A stretch of DNA of 6,588 bases from an uncultured Faecalibacterium sp. (GCA_934525845.1 CAKSZS010000065.1:1-6588); one strand, 5' to 3'; positions 1 to 6,336 are shown, counted from the first letter of the stretch. Program-made: numbers and translations. Notes: generated by a model from the sequence alone, not told the origin.

Positions 1-936
1 AGCCTGAAGAAGCGCCAGCAGGAGGACCAGAAGAAGCAGGCCCTGCTGCAGGAGCTGAAGGGCAAGCCCAACACCACCCTGGACGGCAAGACCATCAATG
101 TGTTCGCCAACATCGGCGGCATGAGCGATGTGGGCGCTGTGCAGCAGAACGATGCCGGCGGCGTGGGCCTGTTCCGCACCGAATTCGTCTACCTGAACTG
201 CAAGGACTTCCCCACCGAAGAGTATCAGTTCGAGGCTTACAAGCAGGTGCTGGAGAGCCTGGCCCCCCGTAAAGTGGTGGTGCGCACCTGTGACATCGGT
301 GCCGACAAGACCGTGGACTACATGAAGCTGGACCACGAGGACAACCCGGCTCTGGGTTACCGTGCCATCCGCATCTGCCTGACCCGCAAGGACTTCTTCA
401 AGACCCAGCTGCGTGCCCTGCTGCGGGCTTCCGCTTACGGCAACATGAGCATCATGTTCCCCATGATCACCAGCCTGCGGGAGCTGCAGGACGCCAAGGC
501 TGTTCTGGAAGAGTGCCGCGCCGAGCTGGCTGCGGAAGGCGTGAAGATGGGCCAGAACATCGAAGTGGGCACCATGATCGAGACCCCCGCCGCTGTGCTG
601 ATCGCCGACGAGCTGGCCGCCGAGTGCGACTTCTTCTCCATCGGCACCAACGACCTGACCCAGTACACCTGCGCTCTGGACCGCCAGAATGCAAAGCTGG
701 AGCCGTTCTTCAACCCGCATCACCCCGCCGTCCTGCGTGCCATCAAGATGACCATCGAAGCCGGTCACCGTCATGGCATCTGGGTGGGCATCTGCGGTGA
801 GCTGGGTGCCGATACCGCACTGACCGAGACCTTCCTGCGCATGGGTGTGGACGAACTGTCCATGAACGCCAAGAGCATTCTGCCGGTGCGCAAGATCATC
901 CGCAGTGTGGACCTGAGCAAGCCTTCGGAAAAGTAA
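1..936 (+). CDS. ptsI: Phosphoenolpyruvate-protein phosphotransferase (PTS enzyme I), C-terminal part
   Basis: Enzyme I takes phosphate from PEP in the cytoplasm and passes it to HPr, starting the sugar phosphotransferase cascade. Frame 1 is open from the first base, so the gene begins upstream; the GTG or ATG codons near 100-121 are internal. The 311 residues present are the PEP-binding TIM-barrel domain: GLFRTEF (Arg59 in window numbering), RTCDIGADK (Arg95), MIETP (Glu194), the block DFFSIGTNDLTQY (Asn217, Asp218), LDR (Arg228), and the acid/base cysteine in GICGE (Cys265). All of these sit exactly 237 residues before their E. coli EI counterparts (R296, R332, E431, N454, D455, R465, C502), so about 237 residues are missing. 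These include the phosphohistidine and the HPr-binding domain. The C-terminus corresponds to about residue 548 of the 575 in E. coli, a little short. No key residue is lost. A strong terminator follows the stop at once. Confidence 0.97.
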   Translation, partial: SLKKRQQEDQKKQALLQELKGKPNTTLDGKTINVFANIGGMSDVGAVQQNDAGGVGLFRTEFVYLNCKDFPTEEYQFEAYKQVLESLAPRKVVVRTCDIGADKTVDYMKLDHEDNPALGYRAIRICLTRKDFFKTQLRALLRASAYGNMSIMFPMITSLRELQDAKAVLEECRAELAAEGVKMGQNIEVGTMIETPAAVLIADELAAECDFFSIGTNDLTQYTCALDRQNAKLEPFFNPHHPAVLRAIKMTIEAGHRHGIWVGICGELGADTALTETFLRMGVDELSMNAKSILPVRKIIRSVDLSKPSEK

Positions 937-950
937 ACTCTGCTGAAAGC

Positions 951-992
951 AAAAAGACCCCCGGCGAGGCAGCTGTCCCCGCCGGGGGTTTT
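951..992 (+). terminator. Intrinsic terminator of ptsI
   Basis: A perfect 9-bp GC stem (958-966 with 980-988) with a 13-base loop is followed by TTTT at 989-992. It lies 21 bases after the ptsI stop. The 5' side is preceded by AAAAAGA, so the structure could also slow transcription from the other strand, but there is no gene for it to serve there. Confidence 0.9.
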
Positions 993-1007
993 GTGTACGG
1001 GTGAAAA

Positions 1008-1208
1008 GAAGGCATAATAGAAGCCTTCCCCCGGCCGGGAAAGACTCTCCCCAGCTGGGGAGAGATGTCGCAAAGCGACAAAACGGGGAACAGGTGCTGA
1101 ACGAAGTGAAGCGAATGAGGGCGTGACAAGCAGCACGCTTCCGGTGCAATTTCCCTCATCCGGATTGGCGCAAAGCGGCAGGAAATGGATTTCCGGAAAC
1201 TTTTGCAC
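1008..1208. repeat. Palindrome-rich intergenic repeat element
   Basis: This stretch is a chain of inverted repeats rather than coding sequence. GAAGGC/GCCTTC lies at 1008-1013 and 1023-1028, and there is a quasi-palindrome around 1026-1042. A perfect 20-bp palindrome occupies 1045-1064. TGTCGC-AAA-GCGACA lies at 1066-1080 and GTGCTG/CAGCAC at 1094-1099 and 1131-1136. A nested set follows: TTCCGG 1139-1144 with CCGGAA 1193-1198, GTGCAA 1144-1149 with TTGCAC 1203-1208, and ATTTCC 1149-1154 with GGAAAT 1181-1186. From memory, the module of a CTCTCCCC/GGGGAGAG hairpin followed by a TGTCGC/GCGACA hairpin is common between genes in Faecalibacterium-like genomes. The element type (MITE-like, REP-like or an RNA) and its exact ends cannot be fixed from one copy. 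Confidence 0.7.
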
Positions 1209-1215
1209 AAATCAC

Positions 1216-1244
1216 TTTAAAACCATAAAGCAAAATGCTATACT
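1216..1244 (+). promoter_or_regulatory. Promoter for the CDF exporter / aminotransferase genes
   Basis: TTTAAA (1216-1221, a weak -35), a 17-base spacer and TATACT (1239-1244), with TG one base before the -10, give an extended -10 promoter. Transcription would start near 1251, about 50 bases before the chosen start codon at 1303. It begins directly after the repeat element, so the two may affect each other. Confidence 0.6.
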
Positions 1245-1302
1245 ATAGGATATGACAGGAATACCGGGTATGCAGGAGTCCAGCGCTGCCCATGGAGGAC
1301 TT

Positions 1303-2490
1303 ATGACACAATTTCTGATCCGTCTGTTCATCCGCCAGCCCGATCATGCGCAGGACCCCAAGGTGCGTGCCGCCTACGGCAATCTGGCCGGGGCGGTGGG
1401 CATGGTGTGCAACCTGCTGCTCTGTCTGGGCAAGCTGACCGTCGGCACCCTGTTCGGCTCCATCGCCATCCTGGCCGATGCTCTGAACAACCTGTCCGAT
1501 GCATCATCCAACATCGTCAGTCTGGTGGGCTTCAAGCTGGCGTCCAAAGCGCCGGACGCGGAGCACCCCTTCGGCCACGCCCGCTACGAATATCTGGCGG
1601 GGCTGGTGGTCAGCGTGACCATTCTGGGCATCGGCTTTTCGCTGCTCAAGGAATCGGCGGTCAAGGTGCTGCACCCCACACCGGTGCAGTTCAGCTGGCT
1701 GACCGTGGCGGTGCTGGCCGTGTCCATTCTGGTCAAGCTGTGGATGAGCGTCTTCAACCGCACCATTGGTCGGACCATTGGGTCCGAGACCCTCATCGCC
1801 ACCGCTGCCGACAGCCGCAACGATGTGCTGAGCACTGGGGCGGTGCTCATTGCCACCATTCTGTGCCGCCTGACCGGCTGGGATCGGCTGGACGGCCTGA
1901 TGGGCGTGGCCGTGGCCGTGTTCATTCTGGTCTCCGGCTGGGGACTGGTCATGGACACCCTTAGCCCGCTGCTGGGCGAAAGCCCCAGTGAAGATCTGGT
2001 GGAGCACATCGAACAGACGGTGATGAGCTATCCCGGCGTGCTGGGGACCCATGATCTGATGATCCACGACTACGGCCCCGGACATCAGTTTGCATCCCTG
2101 CACGTGGAGCTGCCTGCCGAACTGGATCCGCTGGACGCCCACGATCTGATCGACAACATCGAACGGGATTTTTTGCGGAACGACCGCCTGATGGTTACCA
2201 TCCATTACGACCCCATCGTTACCTCGGACGCAGCGGTGGGCGTCCTGCGCAGCCGCCTGACCGAAGAACTGCGCCGGCTGGATCCGGCGCTGTCGCTGCA
2301 CGATCTGCGCATCGTGCCGGGCAAGACCCATACGAATGTGCTGTTCGATCTGGTGCTGCCTGCTGGCTACAAGGGCGACCGGGTGGAGCTGCTGACCCGG
2401 CTGGAACAGTTCATTCAGGCACAGGACCCCACCTACAGCTGCATCATCAAGGTGGAGCAGAGTTATACACCGGCCCTGCACAAAACGTAA
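1303..2490 (+). CDS. Cation diffusion facilitator exporter, Mn-type site, duplicated C-terminal domain
   Basis: This is a proton-coupled metal(II) exporter of the cytoplasmic membrane, 395 residues. I chose ATG 1303 because GGAGG (1294-1298) lies just upstream; the in-frame ATG at 1252 falls at the predicted transcription start and has no ribosome site. About six membrane helices cover residues 29-218. The transport site reads N62xxxD66 in helix 2 and D170xxxD174 in helix 5. Zinc exporters carry His or Asp with HxxxD here; an N-D-D-D set is, as I recall, that of MntE-like Mn(II) exporters, so manganese efflux is the likely role. HPFGHAR (88-94) is the usual CDF loop. After the normal cytoplasmic domain (about 230-304, ending HYDP), a further 90 residues seem to repeat it: HDLMI 250-254 matches HDLRI 343-347, and LHVELP 276-281 matches FDLVLP 358-363. 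The aminotransferase gene starts 19 bases later, so co-transcription is likely. Family certain, metal inferred. Confidence 0.92.
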   Translation: MTQFLIRLFIRQPDHAQDPKVRAAYGNLAGAVGMVCNLLLCLGKLTVGTLFGSIAILADALNNLSDASSNIVSLVGFKLASKAPDAEHPFGHARYEYLAGLVVSVTILGIGFSLLKESAVKVLHPTPVQFSWLTVAVLAVSILVKLWMSVFNRTIGRTIGSETLIATAADSRNDVLSTGAVLIATILCRLTGWDRLDGLMGVAVAVFILVSGWGLVMDTLSPLLGESPSEDLVEHIEQTVMSYPGVLGTHDLMIHDYGPGHQFASLHVELPAELDPLDAHDLIDNIERDFLRNDRLMVTIHYDPIVTSDAAVGVLRSRLTEELRRLDPALSLHDLRIVPGKTHTNVLFDLVLPAGYKGDRVELLTRLEQFIQAQDPTYSCIIKVEQSYTPALHKT

Positions 2491-2509
2491 ATTTCAGGGG
2501 GAAAGTATT

Positions 2510-3697
2510 ATGCTGAACGAGACTTACCGCGCCATGCTCGGCAACAAGAGCGTGATCCGCGAGACTTTTATGTACGGCAAACAGCGTGCCGCCGAGATCG
2601 GCTACGAGAATGTGTTCGACTACTCGCTGGGCAACCCCAGCGTGCCCTGCCCGCCGGAGTTTACCTCCGCCATGCAGGATCTGCTGGCCAACGAGGAACC
2701 GGTGAATCTGCACGGCTACTGCCCCAGCCAGGGCGACCCGGGCTTCCGCACCGATGTGGCGGCCCATCTGGCCAAGACCTTCGGCCTGCCCTACGAGCAG
2801 AAGCACATTTTCCCCACCACCGGTGCGGCGGGTGCCATTGCCCACGCCATCCGTGCGGTGACCCAGCCCGGCGACGAGGTGCTCACCTTTGCGCCCTACT
2901 TCCCGGAGTATGGCCCCTATGTGGCCGGCACCGGTGCGCAGCTCAAGGTGGTGCCGCCCCAGGCTCCGGCGTTCCAGCCGAATCTGGATGCCTTTGAAGC
3001 CATGCTCACCGAGAAGGTGACGGCGGTGCTCATCAACACCCCCAACAACCCCACCGGCGTGGTCTACTCCGCCGAGACCCTGACCCGCATGGCGGAGATC
3101 CTGACTGAGAAGAGCAAAGCCTTCGGCCACAACATCTTCCTCGTCAGCGATGAGCCGTACCGCGACATTGCTTTTGACGGCAAAAAGGTGCCCTATCCGG
3201 CAGCGTTCTACCCCCACACCCTGACCTGCTTCTCCTACTCCAAGAGCCTGAGCCTGCCCGGCGAACGTCTGGGCTATGTGGCGGTGCGCCCGGGCTGTGA
3301 GGGCGAGGACATCCTCGTGGATATGATGGCCCAGATCTCCCGCTTCACCGGCCACAACTGCCCGCCCAGCATCATCCAGCGGGCGGTGGGCCGCTGCCAG
3401 GAGGTCACCAGCGATCTGAGCGTCTATGAGACCAACATGAATCTGCTGTACGACAAGCTCACCGCGCTGGGCTTTGAGGTGGAGCGCCCCGGCGGCACCT
3501 TCTACATCTTCCCGAAAGCGCTGGAAGAGGACGCCAATGCATTCTGCAGGAAAGCCCGGGAGTTTGACCTGCTGCTGGTGCCCAGCGATACCTTTGGCGT
3601 CAAGGGCTATGTGCGCCTGGCCTACTGCATCGATACCGAAAAGGTGGAGCGCAGCCTGCCGGCCCTGGAAAAGCTGGCGGCCGCTTACCGCAAATAA
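2510..3697 (+). CDS. PLP-dependent aminotransferase, class I/II (fold type I)
   Basis: This is a cytoplasmic transaminase, 395 residues, the usual length for aspartate-aminotransferase-like enzymes. Visible PLP-site motifs are TGAAGAI (104-110, phosphate loop), NTPNNPTG (176-183, with the cofactor-ring Asn180), SDEPY (213-217, Asp214 and Tyr217), SYSKSLSLPGERLGY with the Schiff-base Lys245 and phosphate-binding Arg253, and Arg369 in YVRLAY, the expected carboxylate-binding arginine. All catalytic residues are present. The amino acid substrate cannot be told from the sequence; aspartate, alanine or aromatic amino acids with 2-oxoglutarate as acceptor are the usual options. The start is set by AGGGGG (2496-2501), 8 bases upstream. 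It follows the metal exporter by 19 bases and precedes icd by 80, so it probably shares the promoter at 1216. icd makes 2-oxoglutarate, the common amino acceptor, which fits a shared nitrogen-carbon role but does not prove it. Confidence 0.92.
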   Translation: MLNETYRAMLGNKSVIRETFMYGKQRAAEIGYENVFDYSLGNPSVPCPPEFTSAMQDLLANEEPVNLHGYCPSQGDPGFRTDVAAHLAKTFGLPYEQKHIFPTTGAAGAIAHAIRAVTQPGDEVLTFAPYFPEYGPYVAGTGAQLKVVPPQAPAFQPNLDAFEAMLTEKVTAVLINTPNNPTGVVYSAETLTRMAEILTEKSKAFGHNIFLVSDEPYRDIAFDGKKVPYPAAFYPHTLTCFSYSKSLSLPGERLGYVAVRPGCEGEDILVDMMAQISRFTGHNCPPSIIQRAVGRCQEVTSDLSVYETNMNLLYDKLTALGFEVERPGGTFYIFPKALEEDANAFCRKAREFDLLLVPSDTFGVKGYVRLAYCIDTEKVERSLPALEKLAAAYRK

Positions 3698-3702
3698 ATC
3701 TG

Positions 3703-3728
3703 CCGAACCGCTCCGGCGCGGCGGTTGG
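3703..3728 (+). other. Hairpin between aminotransferase gene and icd
   Basis: AACCGC (3706-3711) pairs with GCGGTT (3721-3726) across a 9-base GC-rich loop, and CC/GG can extend the stem past one bulged G. No T-run follows, so it is not a standard terminator. It may be an mRNA processing or stability element that lets icd be expressed at a different level from the upstream genes. I found no convincing separate promoter for icd in this 80-base gap. Confidence 0.4.
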
Positions 3729-3777
3729 CTGCGCGGGGCTGGAAATAGAACCATATGAGAGGAAAGGGAACCCTGCT

Positions 3778-4989
3778 ATGGAAAAGATCAAAATGACCAC
3801 CCCGCTCGTCGAGATGGACGGCGATGAAATGACCCGCATTCTGTGGAAGATGATCAAGGACGAACTGATCCTTCCCTTTGTGGACCTCAAGACCGAATAC
3901 TATGATCTGGGCCTGCCCAACCGCGATGCCACCGCCGACCAGGTGACCATGGACGCCGCACTGGCCAACAAGAAGTATGGCGTGTCGGTCAAGTGCGCCA
4001 CCATCACCCCCAACGCCCAGCGCATGGACGAGTACAAGCTGCACGAGATGTGGAAGAGCCCCAACGGCACCATCCGCGCCGTGCTGGACGGCACGGTGTT
4101 CCGTGCACCCATCATGATCGACAGCATCAAGCCGGTGGTCAAGAACTGGAAGAAGCCCATCACCATTGCCCGCCACGCTTACGGCGACGTGTACAAGTGC
4201 ACCGAGTTCCGCATCCCGGGCGCTGGTAAGGCGGAGCTGGTCTTCACCGGGGCCGACGGCACCGAGCAGCGTGCCACCGTCTTTGACTTTGAGGGGGCTG
4301 GTGTTCTGCAGGGCCAGTACAACAAGGATGACTCCATCCGCAGCTTTGCCCGCAGCTGCTTCAACTACGCGCTGGATGTGAAACAGGATCTGTGGTTTGG
4401 TGCAAAGGATACCATCTCTAAGAAGTATGACCACACCTTCAAGGACATTTTCCAGGAGGTGTACGACGCCGAGTACAAGGAGAAGTTCGAGGCCGCCGGC
4501 ATTACTTACTTCTACAGCCTCATTGACGACATCGTGGCCCGCGTCATCCGCAGTGAGGGCGGCTTCGTCTGGGCCTGCAAGAACTACGACGGCGATGTCA
4601 TGAGCGATATGGTGTCCACCGCCTTCGGTTCGCTGGCCATGATGACCAGTGTGTTGGTCAGCCCGGACGGAAAGTATGAGTTCGAGGCCGCCCACGGCAC
4701 CGTCACCCGCCACTACTATAAGTATCTGAAGGGCGAAAAGACCTCCACCAACCCCATGGCCACCATCTTTGCGTGGTCCGGCGCGTTCAAGAAGCGCGGC
4801 GAGCTGGACAACCTGCCCGACCTGGTGAAGTTCGGCGAGGCACTGGAAGCCGCCAGCCTGCAGACCCTGAACGACGGCATCATGACCAAGGACCTGTGCG
4901 GCCTGGCCGAGGGCATCACCCCCACCGCTGTGGACAGCGAGGGCTTTATCAAGGCCATCCGTGAGCGTCTGGAAGCCAAGCTGGCATAA
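3778..4989 (+). CDS. icd: NADP-dependent isocitrate dehydrogenase, eukaryote-like dimeric type
   Basis: It oxidises isocitrate to 2-oxoglutarate and CO2 with NADP, supplying the carbon skeleton for glutamate. The 403 residues follow human IDH1/yeast IDP, not the E. coli Icd family, throughout. Substrate residues fall at the same numbers as in human IDH1: Ser94 and Arg100 in WKSPNGTIR, Arg109 in GTVFR, and Arg132 in ARHAYGD. The metal aspartates are Asp250 (human 252) and Asp273/Asp277 in KNYDGDVMSD (human 275/279). The NADP segment AAHGTVTRH (304-312, with His306, Arg311 and His312) supports NADP over NAD. All catalytic residues are intact. The start ATG has AAAGGG (3763-3768) 9 bases upstream. 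It is the last gene of the + strand set and is closed by the terminator at 5005-5062. No other citrate-pathway gene is in the window, so its supply of isocitrate must come from elsewhere in the genome. Confidence 0.97.
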   Translation: MEKIKMTTPLVEMDGDEMTRILWKMIKDELILPFVDLKTEYYDLGLPNRDATADQVTMDAALANKKYGVSVKCATITPNAQRMDEYKLHEMWKSPNGTIRAVLDGTVFRAPIMIDSIKPVVKNWKKPITIARHAYGDVYKCTEFRIPGAGKAELVFTGADGTEQRATVFDFEGAGVLQGQYNKDDSIRSFARSCFNYALDVKQDLWFGAKDTISKKYDHTFKDIFQEVYDAEYKEKFEAAGITYFYSLIDDIVARVIRSEGGFVWACKNYDGDVMSDMVSTAFGSLAMMTSVLVSPDGKYEFEAAHGTVTRHYYKYLKGEKTSTNPMATIFAWSGAFKKRGELDNLPDLVKFGEALEAASLQTLNDGIMTKDLCGLAEGITPTAVDSEGFIKAIRERLEAKLA

Positions 4990-5004
4990 AACAATTTTCA
5001 ATAT

Positions 5005-5062
5005 AACATAAAAACCGGAACGATCCACCCGAAAAAGGGACGATCGTTCCGGTTTATGTTTT
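5005..5062. terminator. Long-stem bidirectional terminator between convergent icd and the aroD operon
   Basis: AACATAAA(AA)CCGGAACGATC (5005-5025) pairs with 5042-5060 over 19 base pairs with only two bulged A residues. An inner CCC/GGG pair (5028-5030 with 5037-5039) encloses GAAAAA. On the + strand the stem ends in a T-rich tail (5059-5062). On the - strand the run of A at 5010-5014 reads as T residues, so one structure can end both icd and the aroD-small gene transcript. Confidence 0.9.
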
Positions 5063-5088
5063 AGGCAGAATGTGCGACAAACTGGAGG

Positions 5089-5292
5089 TTACCACTTTCC
5101 TTTAACGATTCGTCCACCGACCAAAATGGAAGAAAAAATAGCAGCGAAAAACAAAAGGGTAATCCAAATTGGGCTGAATACCCATAGCCATGACCACGAA
5201 ATCAATCCTGTTACTTTTAGTACAGCGAAAATCAAAACTAAAGCAACAATAGGATCCATCCTAGACCGGTGGGATTTCTTCTCCGTGTGCAT
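5089..5292 (-). CDS. Small two-helix membrane protein (phage-type 'transmembrane Fragile-X-F'-like)
   Basis: The predicted protein has 67 residues. The frame is open further up, to a start at 5352, but that would overlap aroD. ATG at 5292 has an excellent ribosome site (AAGGAGG, 5300-5306, spacing 7) and is preferred. A short charged N-terminus (MHTEKKSHRSR) is followed by two hydrophobic helices at about 13-31 and 36-59, and a basic tail (RIVKGKW). The tryptophan-rich turn LKVTGLISWSWLWVFSPIWI resembles short proteins often annotated in phages and Firmicutes as transmembrane Fragile-X-F-like; their function is unknown to me. It starts 31 bases after the aroD stop, so it is probably co-transcribed and ends before the shared terminator. 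By hand count 5101-5280 is about 39% GC, against 67% for a 60-base sample of icd, which suggests transfer or relaxed composition. No function is proposed. Confidence 0.75.
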   Translation of the reverse strand: MHTEKKSHRSRMDPIVALVLIFAVLKVTGLISWSWLWVFSPIWITLLFFAAIFSSILVGGRIVKGKW

Positions 5293-5323
5293 AACAGAAC
5301 CTCCTTGAATTTCGATTTGTTGG

Positions 5324-6079
5324 TTACAAATGCAGTGCATCCAGCACTTCATTTACGATGTTCAGTGATACCTGCCCCGGTGCACTGGCCTGTCCGGGGT
5401 TGGCAAAGGTCATGGCAGAGCCGAAAGTCTCCCCGGCCAGACGGGTCACAGCCCCCAGTGCCCCCATGCTCATGGTGATGACGGGGGTCTCCGGGTGGTG
5501 GTCTGCCATCTCGGCGGTGGCGGCCAGCAGCTCCAGCACATCGGCGCGGCACTGTGGCATCACGGCCAGCTTGGGCAGGTCGGCCCCGGCCTGCTGCATC
5601 TGCACCATGCGGGAAACCAGTTCTGCACACGGCGGCGTTTTCTGGAAATCGTGGCTGGAACACACTACAACGGCCCCGGCAGTGTGGGCATCTGCGATCA
5701 GCGCAGGAAGGTCTGCACCCGCCGTGAAGAACTCAATGTCGATCAGGTCGGCACAATCGGTATCCAAGACCAGACGGATGAAATCTAAATATTCCGCGTG
5801 GGTCAACGGCCGTTCGCCGCCCTCTGCTTGGGTGCGGAAAGTGACCAGCAGAAGCTTGTCCTTCAGGGTAATCCGCAGTTTCTGCGCACAGCGGGCGACT
5901 GCGCCGGGATCTTGGGTGGCTTCGAACCAGTCTACCCGCCATTCCACACAATCTGCACGCAGGGTGGAAAACTGCGCAGCGGTTTTCAGAACGGCGGTTT
6001 CGGTGCGATCCACGATGGGCAGGATGACTTTGGGGCGGCCTTCACCAATGGTACAGCCGCGGAGGGTGACACAAGACAT
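5324..6079 (-). CDS. aroD: 3-dehydroquinate dehydratase, type I
   Basis: This is the third step of the shikimate pathway: it dehydrates 3-dehydroquinate to 3-dehydroshikimate through a Schiff base on lysine, in the cytoplasm. The 251 residues match the family length (about 250). Every known active-site residue appears at the same number as in the E. coli/Salmonella enzyme: Glu46 and Arg48 (EWRVD), Arg82 and Glu86 (FRTQAEGG), His143 (CSSHDF), Schiff-base Lys170 (PKLAVMP), Arg213 (AVTRLAGE), Ser232 and Gln236 (SAPGQ). ATG 6079 is supported by AAAGGAG (6087-6093), 7 bases upstream. The extended -10 promoter at 6108-6116 gives a leader of only about 20 bases. No other aromatic-pathway gene is nearby; the only partner is the small membrane-protein gene downstream. 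Nothing seems broken. Type II (aroQ) is excluded by the fold motifs. Confidence 0.97.
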   Translation of the reverse strand: MSCVTLRGCTIGEGRPKVILPIVDRTETAVLKTAAQFSTLRADCVEWRVDWFEATQDPGAVARCAQKLRITLKDKLLLVTFRTQAEGGERPLTHAEYLDFIRLVLDTDCADLIDIEFFTAGADLPALIADAHTAGAVVVCSSHDFQKTPPCAELVSRMVQMQQAGADLPKLAVMPQCRADVLELLAATAEMADHHPETPVITMSMGALGAVTRLAGETFGSAMTFANPGQASAPGQVSLNIVNEVLDALHL

Positions 6080-6107
6080 AGCGGTTCTCCTTTATCGGTA
6101 TAAGTGT

Positions 6108-6116
6108 ATTATACCA
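6108..6116 (-). promoter_or_regulatory. Extended -10 promoter of aroD
   Basis: On the - strand the sequence reads TGGTATAAT, a consensus -10 (6108-6113) with the TG extension. At the right distance upstream there is no good -35 (ATGAAG or TGAAGT), as is common for extended -10 promoters. The start point would be near 6101, giving a leader of about 20 bases with little room for control by leader RNA. Confidence 0.7.
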
Positions 6117-6214
6117 GCTATAAAAACTAACTTCATGATACGTTGCTCTTACCGACTTGTCAAGAAAGACGAAGATTATAATAAGTAGTTGCATTATAAA
6201 GCAAGGTCTTGCCG

Positions 6215-6247
6215 GCCGCGCCTGCGTGAGCAGGTGCGGCATTGTTT
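6215..6247 (+). terminator. Terminator-like hairpin on the + strand with no upstream + strand gene
   Basis: GCCGCGCCTGC (6215-6225) pairs with GCAGGTGCGGC (6230-6240): 11 pairs with one G-U, capped by the tetraloop GTGA (GNRA type) and followed by ATTGTTTT. This is a convincing terminator for + strand transcription, but the only gene to its left is aroD on the other strand. It may block antisense or stray transcripts entering the promoter region to the right, or end a short RNA (see findings). Confidence 0.7.
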
Positions 6248-6281
6248 TGCCTGACCGTCTGCAGTCGCTGAGAGAGGGAGG

Positions 6282-6333
6282 AAAAAGGCTGTGAAAAAAG
6301 AAAATCGAAAAAAGGCAAAAAAGATGGAAAAAA
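6282..6333 (+). promoter_or_regulatory. A-tract array upstream of promoter P1 (UP element / curved DNA)
   Basis: Runs of A lie at 6282-6286, 6294-6299, 6301-6304, 6308-6313, 6317-6322 and 6328-6333, several of them about one helical turn apart. They end 3 bases before the -35 of P1. Such arrays bind the RNA polymerase alpha subunit or bend DNA, and are typical of very strong promoters, including those of rRNA operons. Confidence 0.65.
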
Positions 6334-6336
6334 GTG

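Noticed and set aside
1008..1208. CRISPR array
   Set aside because: The repeats are different inverted pairs. There are no regular direct repeats with unique spacers, and no cas genes.
771..1210. Open frames of 145 and 104 residues on the - strand across the ptsI end and the repeat element
   Set aside because: They run through a strong terminator and a chain of palindromes, and overlap ptsI. The translated text is low in recognisable domains and looks like the spurious proteins often predicted from this repeat family.
1252..1302. 17-residue N-terminal extension of the exporter from ATG 1252
   Set aside because: That ATG coincides with the predicted transcription start and has no ribosome site. 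ATG 1303 has GGAGG, and the family N-terminus fits it.
1504..2481. 325-residue open frame on the - strand opposite the exporter gene
   Set aside because: It is a shadow of a GC-rich gene. The + strand frame has all CDF motifs, and the antisense frame is rich in His, Gln and Ala without a domain.
2447..5028. 435- and 447-residue open frames on the - strand opposite the aminotransferase gene and icd
   Set aside because: These arise from codon bias on the coding strand. They lack ribosome sites and domains, and they cross gene boundaries and the terminator.
5293..5352. Upstream extension of the small membrane protein to a start at 5352
   Set aside because: It would overlap the end of aroD and lacks a ribosome site, whereas AAGGAGG is placed 7 bases before the ATG at 5292.
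6157..6182. Promoter TTGTCA ... TATAAT on the + strand
   Set aside because: The 14-base spacer is too short for a standard sigma-A promoter, so I keep it only as a remark under the orphan terminator.
5358..6188. 276-residue open frame on the + strand opposite aroD
   Set aside because: It is a shadow of aroD, whose - strand frame has every catalytic residue of the type I family.
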